This document shows, one piece after another, positions 32,681-40,206 of a stretch of 58,691 nucleotides of DNA. Numbering within the stretch: position 1 is the first letter of the stretch; every line of letters begins with the position of its first letter. Made by a program: the position numbers and the translations under genes. The notes below the pieces were generated by a model. It searched no databases and had not been told where the DNA came from. It saw nothing but the letters and a program-made list of their open reading frames with translations. This DNA comes from Brucella sp. 21LCYQ03 (GTDB taxonomy: Bacteria; Pseudomonadota; Alphaproteobacteria; Rhizobiales; Rhizobiaceae), in the NCBI RefSeq assembly GCF_023554105.1, contig NZ_JAMJWE010000022.1:1-58691 (forward strand), given 5' to 3'.

Positions 32681-32913
32681 TCTAATGGCTCCATCGCCGC
32701 AACAAGTAATCGCGCCTGGCTAACGAGAATTTCGTGCGTGGCGCGCAACAAGGCAGCATCAAGGGTAATGTCGGGGGCTGTTTCTTCGCGCTCTCGTACC
32801 AGCGCATCGAGCAATAGCGCCAGCGTAGGGTTATTGGCGTAAACCGGATTATCAGCCATAAAGGCTGGTACTGTTTCGGTCAGCCATTGGTCCGCTGCTG
32901 GCGCTGCTGTCAT
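32677..32913 (-). CDS. Small unknown protein
   Basis: 78 aa, acidic, helical (TLALLLDALVREREE). Its stop overlaps the terminase small subunit start by four bases. No recognised motif. It belongs to the packaging unit and could be a packaging accessory protein, but this is only positional. Confidence 0.5.
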   Translation of the reverse strand: MTAAPAADQWLTETVPAFMADNPVYANNPTLALLLDALVREREETAPDITLDAALLRATHEILVSQARLLVAAMEPLE

Positions 32914-32918
32914 GACGG

Positions 32919-33179
32919 TCAGCCCATTCCGAGCGCGTCCATGTAAAGCTGCAGCATGGCTTCTTCTTCCTGTCGCTCATGATCTTCCTTCTTGCGAAGA
33001 CGAATGATCGTGCGCACAACAGATGAGTCGAAACCGCTGCCCTTTAGCTCGGCGTAAACTTCCTTGATGTCGTCGCCGATGGTTTTCTTTTCTTCTTCGA
33101 GACGTTCAATACGTTCGATGAAGGCGCGAAGCTGGCCGACAGCAATGGTTTGGGCTTCCGATGTAATATCGTCGCTCAT
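32919..33179 (-). CDS. GapR-type DNA-binding protein (DUF2312)
   Basis: 86 aa. [36 protein letters not shown] and [18 protein letters not shown] match the DUF2312/GapR signature almost throughout. GapR is an alphaproteobacterial protein that clamps overtwisted DNA and assists topoisomerases during replication and transcription. A phage copy in the packaging and late unit may serve phage DNA supercoiling or compete with the host's GapR. It has a separate ATG, five bases from the next gene. Confidence 0.85.
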   Translation of the reverse strand: MSDDITSEAQTIAVGQLRAFIERIERLEEEKKTIGDDIKEVYAELKGSGFDSSVVRTIIRLRKKEDHERQEEEAMLQLYMDALGMG

Positions 33180-33460
33180 AGGCCCAATTCTCCACGGGCC
33201 TGTCCAATCCGTTCCATAGCGCTCAACGTGTGGCGGCGGGCCTCGTACGCACGGCTTTGTAAACGTTGGAACAGCGCAGTCTCACAATCTTCTGCGTAAC
33301 ACCCTTCCAAGGTTTCAACTGAACCAAGCAAATCATCCAATAAGCTGTGCACAGCCTTAGCTAAAACAACGGAATGGTTAAGTGCATCGTTAACGGCCTT
33401 AATCGGTGTTTGATCGGAATCGACCGTTGCCATATCCCGGTGTTCAGTTTGTTTTGCCAT
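33176..33460 (-). CDS. Small unknown helical protein
   Basis: 94 aa, predicted mostly helical, with Leu-rich stretches ([20 protein letters not shown]). It overlaps its neighbours by one and four bases. No family recognised and no membrane segment. Confidence 0.5.
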   Translation of the reverse strand: MAKQTEHRDMATVDSDQTPIKAVNDALNHSVVLAKAVHSLLDDLLGSVETLEGCYAEDCETALFQRLQSRAYEARRHTLSAMERIGQARGELGL

Positions 33461-33876
33461 TATTTTCTACCTCTTGAATTTATGCCTTTGATTTGCATGC
33501 CGACACGTTCGGCGATGCGGTGACATTGCTTTTCTGATCTGCTGGTGGACTTCCTCCTGTTGGGCTGTTTGTATTTCTGAGGTTCTAGTATCGTGACGAC
33601 GATCTGCTGTTCGGGATCAAAAACAGCCGTAAAATTTTTCGTGTCGATCGCCGCAAACTTGTTCTCGATCGCCACCGCAACCGTGGGGATCATTATGAGC
33701 CTGCGCACTTCGTCGATTGTCGTCTTGGCGCGCTTGCAGTGAATAGCCGCGCGAATAATCTCGGTCGTGCCTTTTTCAGTGGGTATTGCCACGCCAAGAA
33801 TGCGCTGCACGTAACGAGTTACAGCGTGGTACGTGACTCGATGCAGAATGGTTTCGACAGGGGGAGCGGGTCTCAT
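33460..33876 (-). CDS. Unknown basic protein
   Basis: 138 aa, basic, Arg/Lys-rich C-terminus (RRKSTSRSEK). THAVTRYVQRILGV and IPTVAVAIENKFAAID suggest a small alpha/beta fold. It resembles short hypothetical proteins found in rhizobial phages and prophages, but I cannot assign a function. It belongs to the leftward unit that starts at 34055. Confidence 0.45.
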   Translation of the reverse strand: MRPAPPVETILHRVTYHAVTRYVQRILGVAIPTEKGTTEIIRAAIHCKRAKTTIDEVRRLIMIPTVAVAIENKFAAIDTKNFTAVFDPEQQIVVTILEPQKYKQPNRRKSTSRSEKQCHRIAERVGMQIKGINSRGRK

Positions 33877-34055
33877 TGTGAACGCCCCGCAACAAGACTT
33901 CTAATTTTCCGCTCATGCTTTTGAAGCCAAAGCAGCGTGTCGCGTATGCTTTGCTGTGTGTCACGCCGATATTCGGCATCCTTAGACCCACGGCTTCCCC
34001 CGATGATCCGGTCAATCTCTTGCAATTGGGCTGTCAAGGAACGTTTGGCGGCCAC
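33873..34055 (-). CDS. Small basic protein, first gene of the leftward unit
   Basis: 60 aa, helical and basic (AKRSLTAQLQEIDRII, then RDTQQSIRDTLLWLQKHERKIRSL). It overlaps the next gene by four bases. Immediately upstream lie two operator-like sites (34094-34136) and, divergently, the repressor gene, so this gene and the packaging genes after it are likely under repressor control. Confidence 0.5.
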   Translation of the reverse strand: MAAKRSLTAQLQEIDRIIGGSRGSKDAEYRRDTQQSIRDTLLWLQKHERKIRSLVAGRSQ

Positions 34056-34093
34056 CGGATACCTTCACCTGTCATTGAGGAATGGCGGCAAGA

Positions 34094-34136
34094 TATAGGT
34101 GATTGACGATACATACAATATCGGCAATTAACGATG
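34094..34136. promoter_or_regulatory. Immunity operators O4 and O5
   Basis: Two 18-base sites, 34119-34136 (TATCGGCAATTAACGATG, 15 of 18 bases agree with TATCGTCAATTGACGATA) and 34094-34111 (14 of 18). They lie between the leftward gene start at 34055 and the repressor start at 34195. They probably control both directions, including the repressor itself. Confidence 0.65.
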
Positions 34137-34194
34137 TTAATTCAGTGACATATTTCCAGTTACAAATACCGCAAATATTTGCTATTTATCGCTT

Positions 34195-34530
34195 ATGGAT
34201 AATTCGATGTGGCGAGAGCGCCTTCAAGATTTGATGGCGAAACGAGGCTTGACTATGCGATCCGCGTCAATAATGGCGGGGAAGAACCACTCGTATATCT
34301 ATGCTCTGCTTCAAAGGAAGCAGGAGCCAAACGTCGATTCTCTGGTAGAACTCGCCAATGCCTTCAATGTAAGCCCTATTTGGCTGATTTTTGGCATGGA
34401 ATTGGACGAAGACACCGAACGTCTGATGCTTAAATACCAGTCTTTAGACCCGAAACGCCGGGAGATCGTACGGGACATGGTATCTGCTATTGCGCCAGAG
34501 CCCCAAGCTCCGACAGAGAAGAACGATTAA
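34195..34530 (+). CDS. Cro/C1-type HTH repressor
   Basis: 111 aa. Residues 5-60 form a Cro/C1 HTH domain (RERLQDLMAKRGLTMRSASI, then YIYALLQRKQEPNVDSLVELA, ending ALAN..FNVSPIWLIFG). A short C-terminal part without a cleavage domain follows (DTERLMLKYQSLDPKRREIVRDMV). It lacks the autoproteolytic half of lambda cI, so induction, if any, needs another mechanism. Flanking operators suggest it is the lysogeny repressor. Its stop overlaps the stop of the convergent 34527-34709 gene. Confidence 0.8.
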   Translation: MDNSMWRERLQDLMAKRGLTMRSASIMAGKNHSYIYALLQRKQEPNVDSLVELANAFNVSPIWLIFGMELDEDTERLMLKYQSLDPKRREIVRDMVSAIAPEPQAPTEKND

Positions 34531-34709
34531 TCAGTAAGACTATCAATCAGAGCGCCGATTCGGCGCTTATCTGTTACTGACATTTTGGTCAGCACATTAA
34601 TCATATATGCGAGTTCGTTAATCCCTCCATCTCCTCCTTCGCTCTGCCCTGCGCCCTCGCTCTTAGCGGTCATGCGGTCTGCGGTAACTCGGTCGATACT
34701 CAAATACAT
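34527..34709 (-). CDS. Small convergent gene beside the repressor
   Basis: 60 aa from ATG 34709, which has AGGAGG four bases upstream; an in-frame ATG at 34760 lacks such a site. The N-terminal half is Gly/Ser-rich, and the C-terminal part (INELAYMINVLTKMSVTDKRRIGALIDSLTD) is a likely helical bundle. It overlaps the repressor stop by four bases on the opposite strand and begins close to three operators, so it is positioned to be repressed with the early operon. Confidence 0.5.
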   Translation of the reverse strand: MYLSIDRVTADRMTAKSEGAGQSEGGDGGINELAYMINVLTKMSVTDKRRIGALIDSLTD

Positions 34710-34833
34710 ATTGCCTCCTGCCGTCCTGTAATCCCCAGACGCCGCCCTTAGTTTATCCACTATCGGTTACGTCGATCTTCGTTACAAGCTATGCTGACAT
34801 GTTCACGTTCTGTTTACACAGATTTGCAAATAA

Positions 34834-34927
34834 TGTCGTCAATTGACGATATTTCTTGTTGCATTCTATCGTCAATTGCCTATACAGTGCAAGCCATAAC
34901 TGGTGAACTTATCGTCAATTGGAGATG
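34834..34927. promoter_or_regulatory. Immunity operators O1, O2 and O3
   Basis: Three copies of an 18-base palindrome (consensus TATCGTCAATTGACGATA): 34834-34851 (17 of 18, almost symmetrical), 34867-34884 (16 of 18) and 34910-34927 (15 of 18). The last overlaps the ribosome site of the rightward gene at 34931. The 34867 copy is identical over 19 bases to a site in the replication region (52132-52149). Confidence 0.75.
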
Positions 34928-34930
34928 GTC

Positions 34931-35200
34931 ATGGACCGAGGATTGGCGGCGTCAAATCGCGGACGCCCAACGGGGACTTGCGCCCAAAATTCACAACCTG
35001 ATTTCTTTCAGCTTTACGGTGAACAACTTTCCGCTCGTGCAAATGATGAGCGCCGTATGAAATACGTTGTTGCCACTCTTATTTTGATGATTTTGTTTCT
35101 TGGCTTTTCGGCCATCAGTTCGATAAGCGCGCCTTCTGCAATGGATCGCTGCCAGCAAGTATCGAGCTTTGAAACCTGCTTTTCGACACTCAACCGATAA
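34931..35200 (+). CDS. First gene of the rightward early operon, small membrane or exported protein
   Basis: 89 aa from ATG 34931 with a GGAG six bases before it. Residues 1-42 are polar. From residue 43 (MKYVVATLILMILFLGFSAI) a strong hydrophobic segment follows, then a short tail with two Cys (MDRCQQVSSFETCFSTLNR). An internal ATG at 35058 would give a 47-aa secreted or membrane protein, and both starts may be used. The gene is expected to be switched off by the repressor. Confidence 0.45.
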   Translation: MDRGLAASNRGRPTGTCAQNSQPDFFQLYGEQLSARANDERRMKYVVATLILMILFLGFSAISSISAPSAMDRCQQVSSFETCFSTLNR

Positions 35201-35267
35201 CCAGATGCTGTGACAGGGCTGTCCGACCCCAAGCCCCCCCGCCCAAAGGACTGTCTTGTCACCGCGT

Positions 35268-35327
35268 ACCGCCGGTAGTGTCAAATACTCCCCCGTATCC
35301 CTCTGACACTATCGGCGGTTCTCTTTT
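35268..35327 (+). terminator. Terminator or attenuator within the early operon
   Basis: A 16-base inverted repeat (ACCGCCGGTAGTGTCA with TGACACTATCGGCGGT, one G-U pair, 20-base loop, 35268-35283 and 35304-35319) followed by TCTCTTTT. It lies in the otherwise empty 139-base gap before the gene at 35340. Expression of the operon beyond it would need readthrough, antitermination or a promoter inside the gap. Confidence 0.75.
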
Positions 35328-35339
35328 CAGGAGAGCCGC

Positions 35340-35735
35340 ATGTTGCAGAATATCACCCCCCTCAAAAGTGATGCTGATTTGCTGAAAGCGATCAACGAGT
35401 CCGTTGATCAAGCTACCGGCGAAGGCTCAGAGCGTATTATCACGCCAGAGCAATCGCGATTGAAGTTCGCGCCCCTCAAAGCAGAACCGACCCCAAAGGA
35501 ATTCTTGGCACAAGAAGCAGCGATTGCGCAGCGCCAGTTGGCCGTTGTCGAAAACAACCGTGCCCGCCTTGTTGAGCGTTATTCCGTTAATTCCAAGCAC
35601 CAGAAAATTATTCGTGCCGAACTTGCAAAGCTGGAAGCCGATCAAAAGTCAATTACCGCTTGTATTCGCGCGAACGACAGAGCGGCTGCAATCCAGCGCA
35701 AGGCTATATTCGATCTGCAGGAAGCCGGGCGATGA
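35340..35735 (+). CDS. Coiled-coil protein of unknown function
   Basis: 131 aa, helical, rich in Ala, Lys, Glu and Gln; heptad-like pattern from about residue 55 to 125 (RLVERYSVNSKHQKIIRAEL). It is the first gene after the attenuator hairpin, with a good GGAG ribosome site, and overlaps the methyltransferase start by four bases. No catalytic or membrane signature. Confidence 0.55.
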   Translation: MLQNITPLKSDADLLKAINESVDQATGEGSERIITPEQSRLKFAPLKAEPTPKEFLAQEAAIAQRQLAVVENNRARLVERYSVNSKHQKIIRAELAKLEADQKSITACIRANDRAAAIQRKAIFDLQEAGR

Positions 35736-36382
35736 TCTGGGGGGCCTTGCCGGATGGTAAATTTGACCTGGTCGCTGCTGATCCGAATTGGCAGTTCAAG
35801 GCCTTCTCCGACAAGGGATTGGGCCGCGCGCCCGAAAGGCACTACAATACCGCAACGCTAGACGAAATTTGTGCTCTGCCTGTTGCAGATGTGGCCGCAA
35901 CCGACTGCCACTTGATGCTGTGGATCACAGGCCCAGCGCTTGTTGCAGGTTATCATGGCATTGTGCTGCGCGCTTGGGGCTTTGAACCGTCTGCCATCGC
36001 GTTCGTGTGGGTTAAAAACCTCAAGCACAACGACCTCAAACTGACGCCGGAAGATTATCGCGTTCGTAAGGACGGGATTATCGTCTTGAAGAAGCCGATC
36101 GGACCCAGCGATTTTAAAATGGGCCTCGGCCACACAACACGCCAGAACGCGGAATTTGTGGTTCTCGGTCGCAAGGGACGCCCGCGCCGCCATTCAAAAG
36201 CAATTCATCAATTAATCGTCGAGCCATTGCGCGAACATTCTCGCAAGCCGGAAGCCTTTTTCAAAGCCGCAGAAAAATACGCCGCTCCTGATGCGCGCCG
36301 CCTGGAACTGTTTTCGCGCCAAGAGCGCAAAGGCTGGACTGTTTGGGGTGATGAAATCAACAAATTCACGGAGGCCGCATAA
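35732..36382 (+). CDS. MT-A70 family DNA adenine methyltransferase
   Basis: 216 aa. FDLVAADPNWQF (about 11-22) is the catalytic loop; MT-A70 enzymes usually have DPPW here, so Pro to Asn is a departure. Later parts (RHYNTATLDEICALPVADV, GHTTRQNAEFVVLGRKGRP, REHSRKPEAFF, LELFSRQERKGWTVWGDE) match the MT-A70-type phage family well. It probably methylates adenine in phage or host DNA. The ATG overlaps the preceding stop by four bases. The nuclease-like gene starts on the last base of its stop. Confidence 0.82.
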   Translation: MIWGALPDGKFDLVAADPNWQFKAFSDKGLGRAPERHYNTATLDEICALPVADVAATDCHLMLWITGPALVAGYHGIVLRAWGFEPSAIAFVWVKNLKHNDLKLTPEDYRVRKDGIIVLKKPIGPSDFKMGLGHTTRQNAEFVVLGRKGRPRRHSKAIHQLIVEPLREHSRKPEAFFKAAEKYAAPDARRLELFSRQERKGWTVWGDEINKFTEAA

Positions 36383-37071
36383 TGCCTGCTTACCGTTCGC
36401 CCGCAGAAGGTGAAATTCGTGAAGCTGTGGTGGCATATTTGCGCCAACAGCGCCCCAACGCTCGTATCATTCATGAAATCAACACGTCTCTCGGCGGAAC
36501 GCGCATTGATGTGCTTGCAGTTGATCGCGCTGAAATTATCGCAGTTGAAATTAAATCATCGAAGGACAAGCTTGATCGCCTTCGCGACCAGATGGACGGC
36601 ATGAAAGGTGTTGCTCAACACGCCATTGCAGTTCTGCATGAAAAATTCCTCTCGCAAGAATACGTCACGAACCGGTGGGCCGCACACTTCGAGAGCGAAG
36701 GCACCTACTATCAAATGGATCTTCCTGGTGAGTACCGGCATATGCATCGCACTTGGATTTATCCTCAACGCAACCGCGCTATGCATGAAGATGGCCACGA
36801 CAGCCAAGCACGTTGGCCGGATTTGGATTCCAGCTTGCAAAAGCCGTTGCCTGACAGTGCTCTTTGGATGCTTCACCACGCGGAGCTGCTCGCCCTTTGC
36901 CGTAGTCTGAATATTCAGAGCGGCAAGAGGCCCACTTGCGAGGGGATGATTACCGCACTCCGTTGGAATGCAACAGGTCGTGAACTGACGCTTGGCATTT
37001 GCAGCGCGCTTCGGGCACGCGAATGCATCGAAGCCGATCCAGCCATAATTGCGAAGGCGGACGCAGCATGA
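36382..37071 (+). CDS. PD-(D/E)XK-type nuclease-like protein
   Basis: 229 aa. The N-terminal 80 residues have the MmcB-like order: EINTSLGGTRIDVLAVDRAE (about 32-51), then IIAVEIKSSKDKLDRLRDQ. Asp and Glu-X-Lys are the likely metal ligands of a PD-(D/E)XK fold. The C-terminal 130 residues are a separate domain I do not recognise. Directly after an adenine methyltransferase, it could be a repair or recombination nuclease, or the cutting half of a modification-linked system. Confidence 0.65.
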   Translation: MPAYRSPAEGEIREAVVAYLRQQRPNARIIHEINTSLGGTRIDVLAVDRAEIIAVEIKSSKDKLDRLRDQMDGMKGVAQHAIAVLHEKFLSQEYVTNRWAAHFESEGTYYQMDLPGEYRHMHRTWIYPQRNRAMHEDGHDSQARWPDLDSSLQKPLPDSALWMLHHAELLALCRSLNIQSGKRPTCEGMITALRWNATGRELTLGICSALRARECIEADPAIIAKADAA

Positions 37072-37451
37072 ACAAGCCCCAGTCAACCGACAGCTTTTTT
37101 ACGACGATCAATGAGTTTGATCCGCAGGTTAAGAATTTCCGTGCGGAGCCCAGCGAAGAATTGATCGAAGCAGCAACTCGACGCTTAGCGGCATTAAAAG
37201 GCCCAATGTACGCCGCTGTTCGCATGCAGCGGATCGCTGACATATGCGCTGGCGTCCATGTCATGCCGATCGAGCATTGGAACCGAAAGCCTGAACCTGC
37301 AGGTCAGCCAGTGCCACCAAAGCCGAAAAGCTGGAAAGATGTGATCGTGGGCGCGCTGAAAAAGCCGACGATGAATTATCCATTTCTTATGGGCTGGCTA
37401 TTTTGCCTTCTGTTCATGTGCGCACTCGATCTTTTGAGGCTCGCGCTATGA
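37068..37451 (+). CDS. Small protein with one membrane segment
   Basis: 127 aa. The first 85 residues are soluble; a single C-terminal hydrophobic segment (PFLMGWLFCLLFMCALDLLRLAL, about 105-127) would anchor it in the inner membrane with the N-terminus inside. Its ATG overlaps the previous stop by four bases. No recognised motif. Confidence 0.5.
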   Translation: MNKPQSTDSFFTTINEFDPQVKNFRAEPSEELIEAATRRLAALKGPMYAAVRMQRIADICAGVHVMPIEHWNRKPEPAGQPVPPKPKSWKDVIVGALKKPTMNYPFLMGWLFCLLFMCALDLLRLAL

Positions 37452-37822
37452 GCCAGTTTGACCCCGACGAAATTCTGACCTTGGCCGATGCTCGCGACCG
37501 CATTCTAAAAAATGCGTGTTCCACTGCGCACCTGCGCAATCAGCATAAGGCCGGTCGCCTCACCCTATTGAAGATCGGGAAACGCTACTGCGTAACCCCT
37601 GCGATGCTGAAAGACTGGTTGCAGCTATGCCTAAGAAAGCGCTCCCACCTCGCCTCTACTTCAACCGAAGTGAAGGTGTCTGGATCATCCGCGATCGATC
37701 CTACGCAAAGCGCACTGGATGCGCTGAACATGAGCTTGAGCAAGCAGAAAAAGCCCTCGCGGAATACATCGCGCTCAAACACGCCAACCCAACCGAAACC
37801 AAACGGGCGGACAGGATCGTGA
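37448..37822 (+). CDS. Excisionase (Xis)-like winged-helix protein
   Basis: 124 aa. Residues 10-60 (TLADARDRILKNACSTAHL, then GRLTLLKIGKRYCVTPAMLKDWL) have the MerR/excisionase-type winged-helix pattern. The second half is Ser/Thr/Lys/Pro-rich and disordered; it is encoded out of frame over the first 196 bases of the integrase gene. Excisionases bind beside attachment sites and direct integrases toward excision. The position directly before the integrase strengthens the call. Confidence 0.7.
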   Translation: MSQFDPDEILTLADARDRILKNACSTAHLRNQHKAGRLTLLKIGKRYCVTPAMLKDWLQLCLRKRSHLASTSTEVKVSGSSAIDPTQSALDALNMSLSKQKKPSRNTSRSNTPTQPKPNGRTGS

Positions 37823-38763
37823 TAGCGCAAGTGCTCCTGACATATTCGCAAGAGCATCTGCCAGAAACTGTTGCGCCGCGATCGACGGCGTACGGACTGA
37901 CTGCATTGTCCCGTTGGTGGGGAAGGAAACTACTTTCCGAAATTACGAAACAAACATGCAGGGAATACGAGACACACCGTCTTTCCGGACCTCGCCCGGT
38001 TAAGCCAGGCACAATTCGGCGCGAGCTCGCAATTCTCCTTTCGGCTCTGAATTTCTGGAACAAGAATTATGGTCCCGTGGATTCGCTGCCTGTCGTTCAC
38101 ATGCCGCAACCCTCCCCTGCCCGCACACGTTGGTTGACAAAATCCGAAGCTGCTCGCCTTCTGGCCGGCGCTCTCGGATGGAGTTGGAAAAACGGCAAGT
38201 GGTCGCGCGACCGCCAGCGCATTAATCGTCACATGGCACGGTTGATCTTGCTCGGCATTTACACGGGTTCGCGCCTGAATGTGTTGCTGACGGTTAAGTG
38301 GGAGCGGAACGACCGCGCCGGCTACATCGATCTGAACGAAGAAATCATGTACCGCCGCTCCGAAGGCCAGCGCGAAACAAAGAAACGCCGCCCGCCTGTT
38401 AAACTCGGCCGGAAAATCCTGTTCCATCTAAAGCGCTGGAAAAAGCTCGACATGGCCGAGCAGGCGCGGATCGCTGCGCAAGCTGGAACCAGCAGCCAGA
38501 TTAATTTCTTCAACACCATCATCCATTGGCATGGTGCCGATATTGCTGACATTCGCCATGCGTGGAAGCAGGCAGTTCTTGCCGCCAAGCTCGATACAAA
38601 AGTTACGCCTCACACCATGCGCCACACCCGCGCGACATGGCTCATGCGGGCCGGTGTCGACATGTGGGAAGCCAGCCACTCGCTTGGCATGTCAACCAAG
38701 ACGCTCGAAGCGGTCTACGGCCACCATCACGCCAGTTTCCAGTCTAAAGCGGCGGAGGTCTGA
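37627..38763 (+). CDS. int: Tyrosine integrase
   Basis: 378 aa. Core-binding domain about 60-160, catalytic domain about 168-378 with Arg216, the H-x-x-R pair His329/Arg332 and the nucleophile Tyr364 (VYGHHH). The usual His/Trp position reads LGMS (Met355), as in other integrases of this subfamily as far as I recall. In this circular, partition-equipped element it may insert the phage at an attachment site, resolve dimers, or both. I could not locate an attachment site by eye. Confidence 0.88.
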   Translation: MPKKALPPRLYFNRSEGVWIIRDRSYAKRTGCAEHELEQAEKALAEYIALKHANPTETKRADRIVIAQVLLTYSQEHLPETVAPRSTAYGLTALSRWWGRKLLSEITKQTCREYETHRLSGPRPVKPGTIRRELAILLSALNFWNKNYGPVDSLPVVHMPQPSPARTRWLTKSEAARLLAGALGWSWKNGKWSRDRQRINRHMARLILLGIYTGSRLNVLLTVKWERNDRAGYIDLNEEIMYRRSEGQRETKKRRPPVKLGRKILFHLKRWKKLDMAEQARIAAQAGTSSQINFFNTIIHWHGADIADIRHAWKQAVLAAKLDTKVTPHTMRHTRATWLMRAGVDMWEASHSLGMSTKTLEAVYGHHHASFQSKAAEV

Positions 38764-38764
38764 C

Positions 38765-39130
38765 ATGGACAACGTTTATATCGAAATACGATTGACGGAC
38801 ACTTTCAGCGGCCAATTGAAGACCCACGGCAAGCATTTCTCGCCCGAACTGACAGTGGCAGTTGCAGCGGAGAACCTTGCCCTAGAACTCAGCAATGAAA
38901 TTCCCGGAACACCCTGGTCCGACTTCCAGACTGTTCAAGTTGTGCTCCGACGCGGAGCTAATGCCGTCCAGTGGCGCAGCGAACCAAACGCGACTGTCAC
39001 CGACTTTGTTTCAGGTATGAAACGGTGTGGTGCTCGTCTCGACGAATGGATTTTGCAGTGGCGTGAACGCTGGCGTGTTCGACGGGAAAAACACGCCGCA
39101 TTGAAGCACGTATCCGAGGCAAAGCAATGA
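38765..39130 (+). CDS. Unknown protein
   Basis: 121 aa, acidic N-terminal beta-rich half and a helical, basic C-terminal half (LDEWILQWRERWRVRREKHAALKHV). The ATG follows the integrase stop by one base. No recognised family. It may be translated by coupling with the integrase. Confidence 0.45.
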   Translation: MDNVYIEIRLTDTFSGQLKTHGKHFSPELTVAVAAENLALELSNEIPGTPWSDFQTVQVVLRRGANAVQWRSEPNATVTDFVSGMKRCGARLDEWILQWRERWRVRREKHAALKHVSEAKQ

Positions 39131-39375
39131 TGCGCGCCGCTGCCTTTTCCGCCGAAACCCCTTCTATCCTGTACGCAGTTTGTACGGCGTTTGTTCGGGC
39201 AATTTCCACCCCTTTGAAAACACACGAAAAAAGCCATTCAAAACGGCTTCCCCTAGTCCATGTGGTATATTGTGGGGGTAGCGCACACCGCGAAAACACC
39301 GCGTCAGCAAGCGCAACTCACCGCAATACACCGCCCGAAAAATGCAGAACAATTCCTGTACGGAAGGGCGATAAA
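39131..39375 (+). other. Leader region between two early genes
   Basis: 245 bases with no convincing separate gene. The frame continuing from 39127 is open, so a longer form of the next protein is possible, but its composition (Ser/Thr/His/Arg-rich) looks unlike a folded protein. It contains a short inverted repeat (AAGCC and GGCTT, 39230-39248) and a TATATT (39263-39268), which could be a -10 box. The stretch then becomes C/A-rich and G-poor up to the ribosome site. Confidence 0.4.
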
Positions 39376-39828
39376 ATGACCGCCAAAAATGCCCCCGAAA
39401 ACGGGGCAAAAAAGCCCTTTATTTTGACCATTGATCAGACGCCAAGAGAGCCGTTCCGGCGCATCTGGAAAGCGTGGCAATATCGTGCGCCAAAGCGTCA
39501 CTATCGGCTCATTTTAAGCCCGGTAGAAAAGTCTCGAAATCACTGCTCACGCATCGTCGGTGACTTCACTTCTGTGAAGAATGCGAACGCTGCCGCTGTG
39601 ATGATTGAGAGCCCCAGCCTCTACACGCTGCTGATTTTTAATTCCCGTGCGGAACTCATTGTCCGTGACGCTGGCACCAATCCTTTGAAGATCGAGCGCC
39701 CTGTCCGCAAGAAACGCATCGCGTCGAAAACCGATGCCAGCGCAAACATGCACCGCGCAACCACAATCGAAAAACTCGTAGGCCTGAATGAGCGCGTAGT
39801 GCGCAAAGGCGAATATCGGAGCCGCTAA
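39376..39828 (+). CDS. Unknown protein
   Basis: 150 aa from ATG 39376, with AAGG eight bases upstream; a frame start at 39127 would add 83 atypical residues. Basic and rich in Arg; RLILSPVEKSRNHCSRIVGDF is the most structured looking part. The stop is followed immediately by the ATG of the next gene. No family recognised. Confidence 0.45.
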   Translation: MTAKNAPENGAKKPFILTIDQTPREPFRRIWKAWQYRAPKRHYRLILSPVEKSRNHCSRIVGDFTSVKNANAAAVMIESPSLYTLLIFNSRAELIVRDAGTNPLKIERPVRKKRIASKTDASANMHRATTIEKLVGLNERVVRKGEYRSR

Positions 39829-40206
39829 ATGACCGAAGCAAATCCAAAGGCTGAAATTGCCGTTGAACCATCGCACGCTTGGTTTGAATTTGGCTTGATG
39901 ACTACTCCGGCTAAAGAAGTCGATCCACGCGAATGGGTTGGCTACGAGCGCCAACAGCTTGTTTTCAACAGCGAGCGTTCACCACACACAACGGTAGTTT
40001 TCCCTGCCAACGATGGCCGAAAAACACTCGTTGTCACTCACGGCATGATGGTTCGGTGCACCGAAAATGACCAGTTCGTTTTCGCGATTATTAAGCTCGA
40101 CCAGCCCTGCGAAATTCAACCAGACATCGGACTGCAAGTGAAGGTCAAGAACGCCATCCCAATCCAATCTGTTGCCAACCCCATCACCATAGGAATGTAC
40201 CCATGA
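39829..40206 (+). CDS. Unknown protein
   Basis: 125 aa, beta-rich, mildly acidic. Contains GRKTLVVTHGMMVRC and QPDIGLQVKVKN, suggesting a small beta-barrel, but no signature that I recognise. It starts directly after the preceding stop and overlaps the HTH gene by four bases. Confidence 0.45.
   Translation: MTEANPKAEIAVEPSHAWFEFGLMTTPAKEVDPREWVGYERQQLVFNSERSPHTTVVFPANDGRKTLVVTHGMMVRCTENDQFVFAIIKLDQPCEIQPDIGLQVKVKNAIPIQSVANPITIGMYP

Noticed and set aside
39127..39375. A longer form of the protein starting at 39127
   Set aside because: The extra 83 residues look unlike a folded protein and the ATG at 39376 has a good ribosome site; kept as an alternative only.
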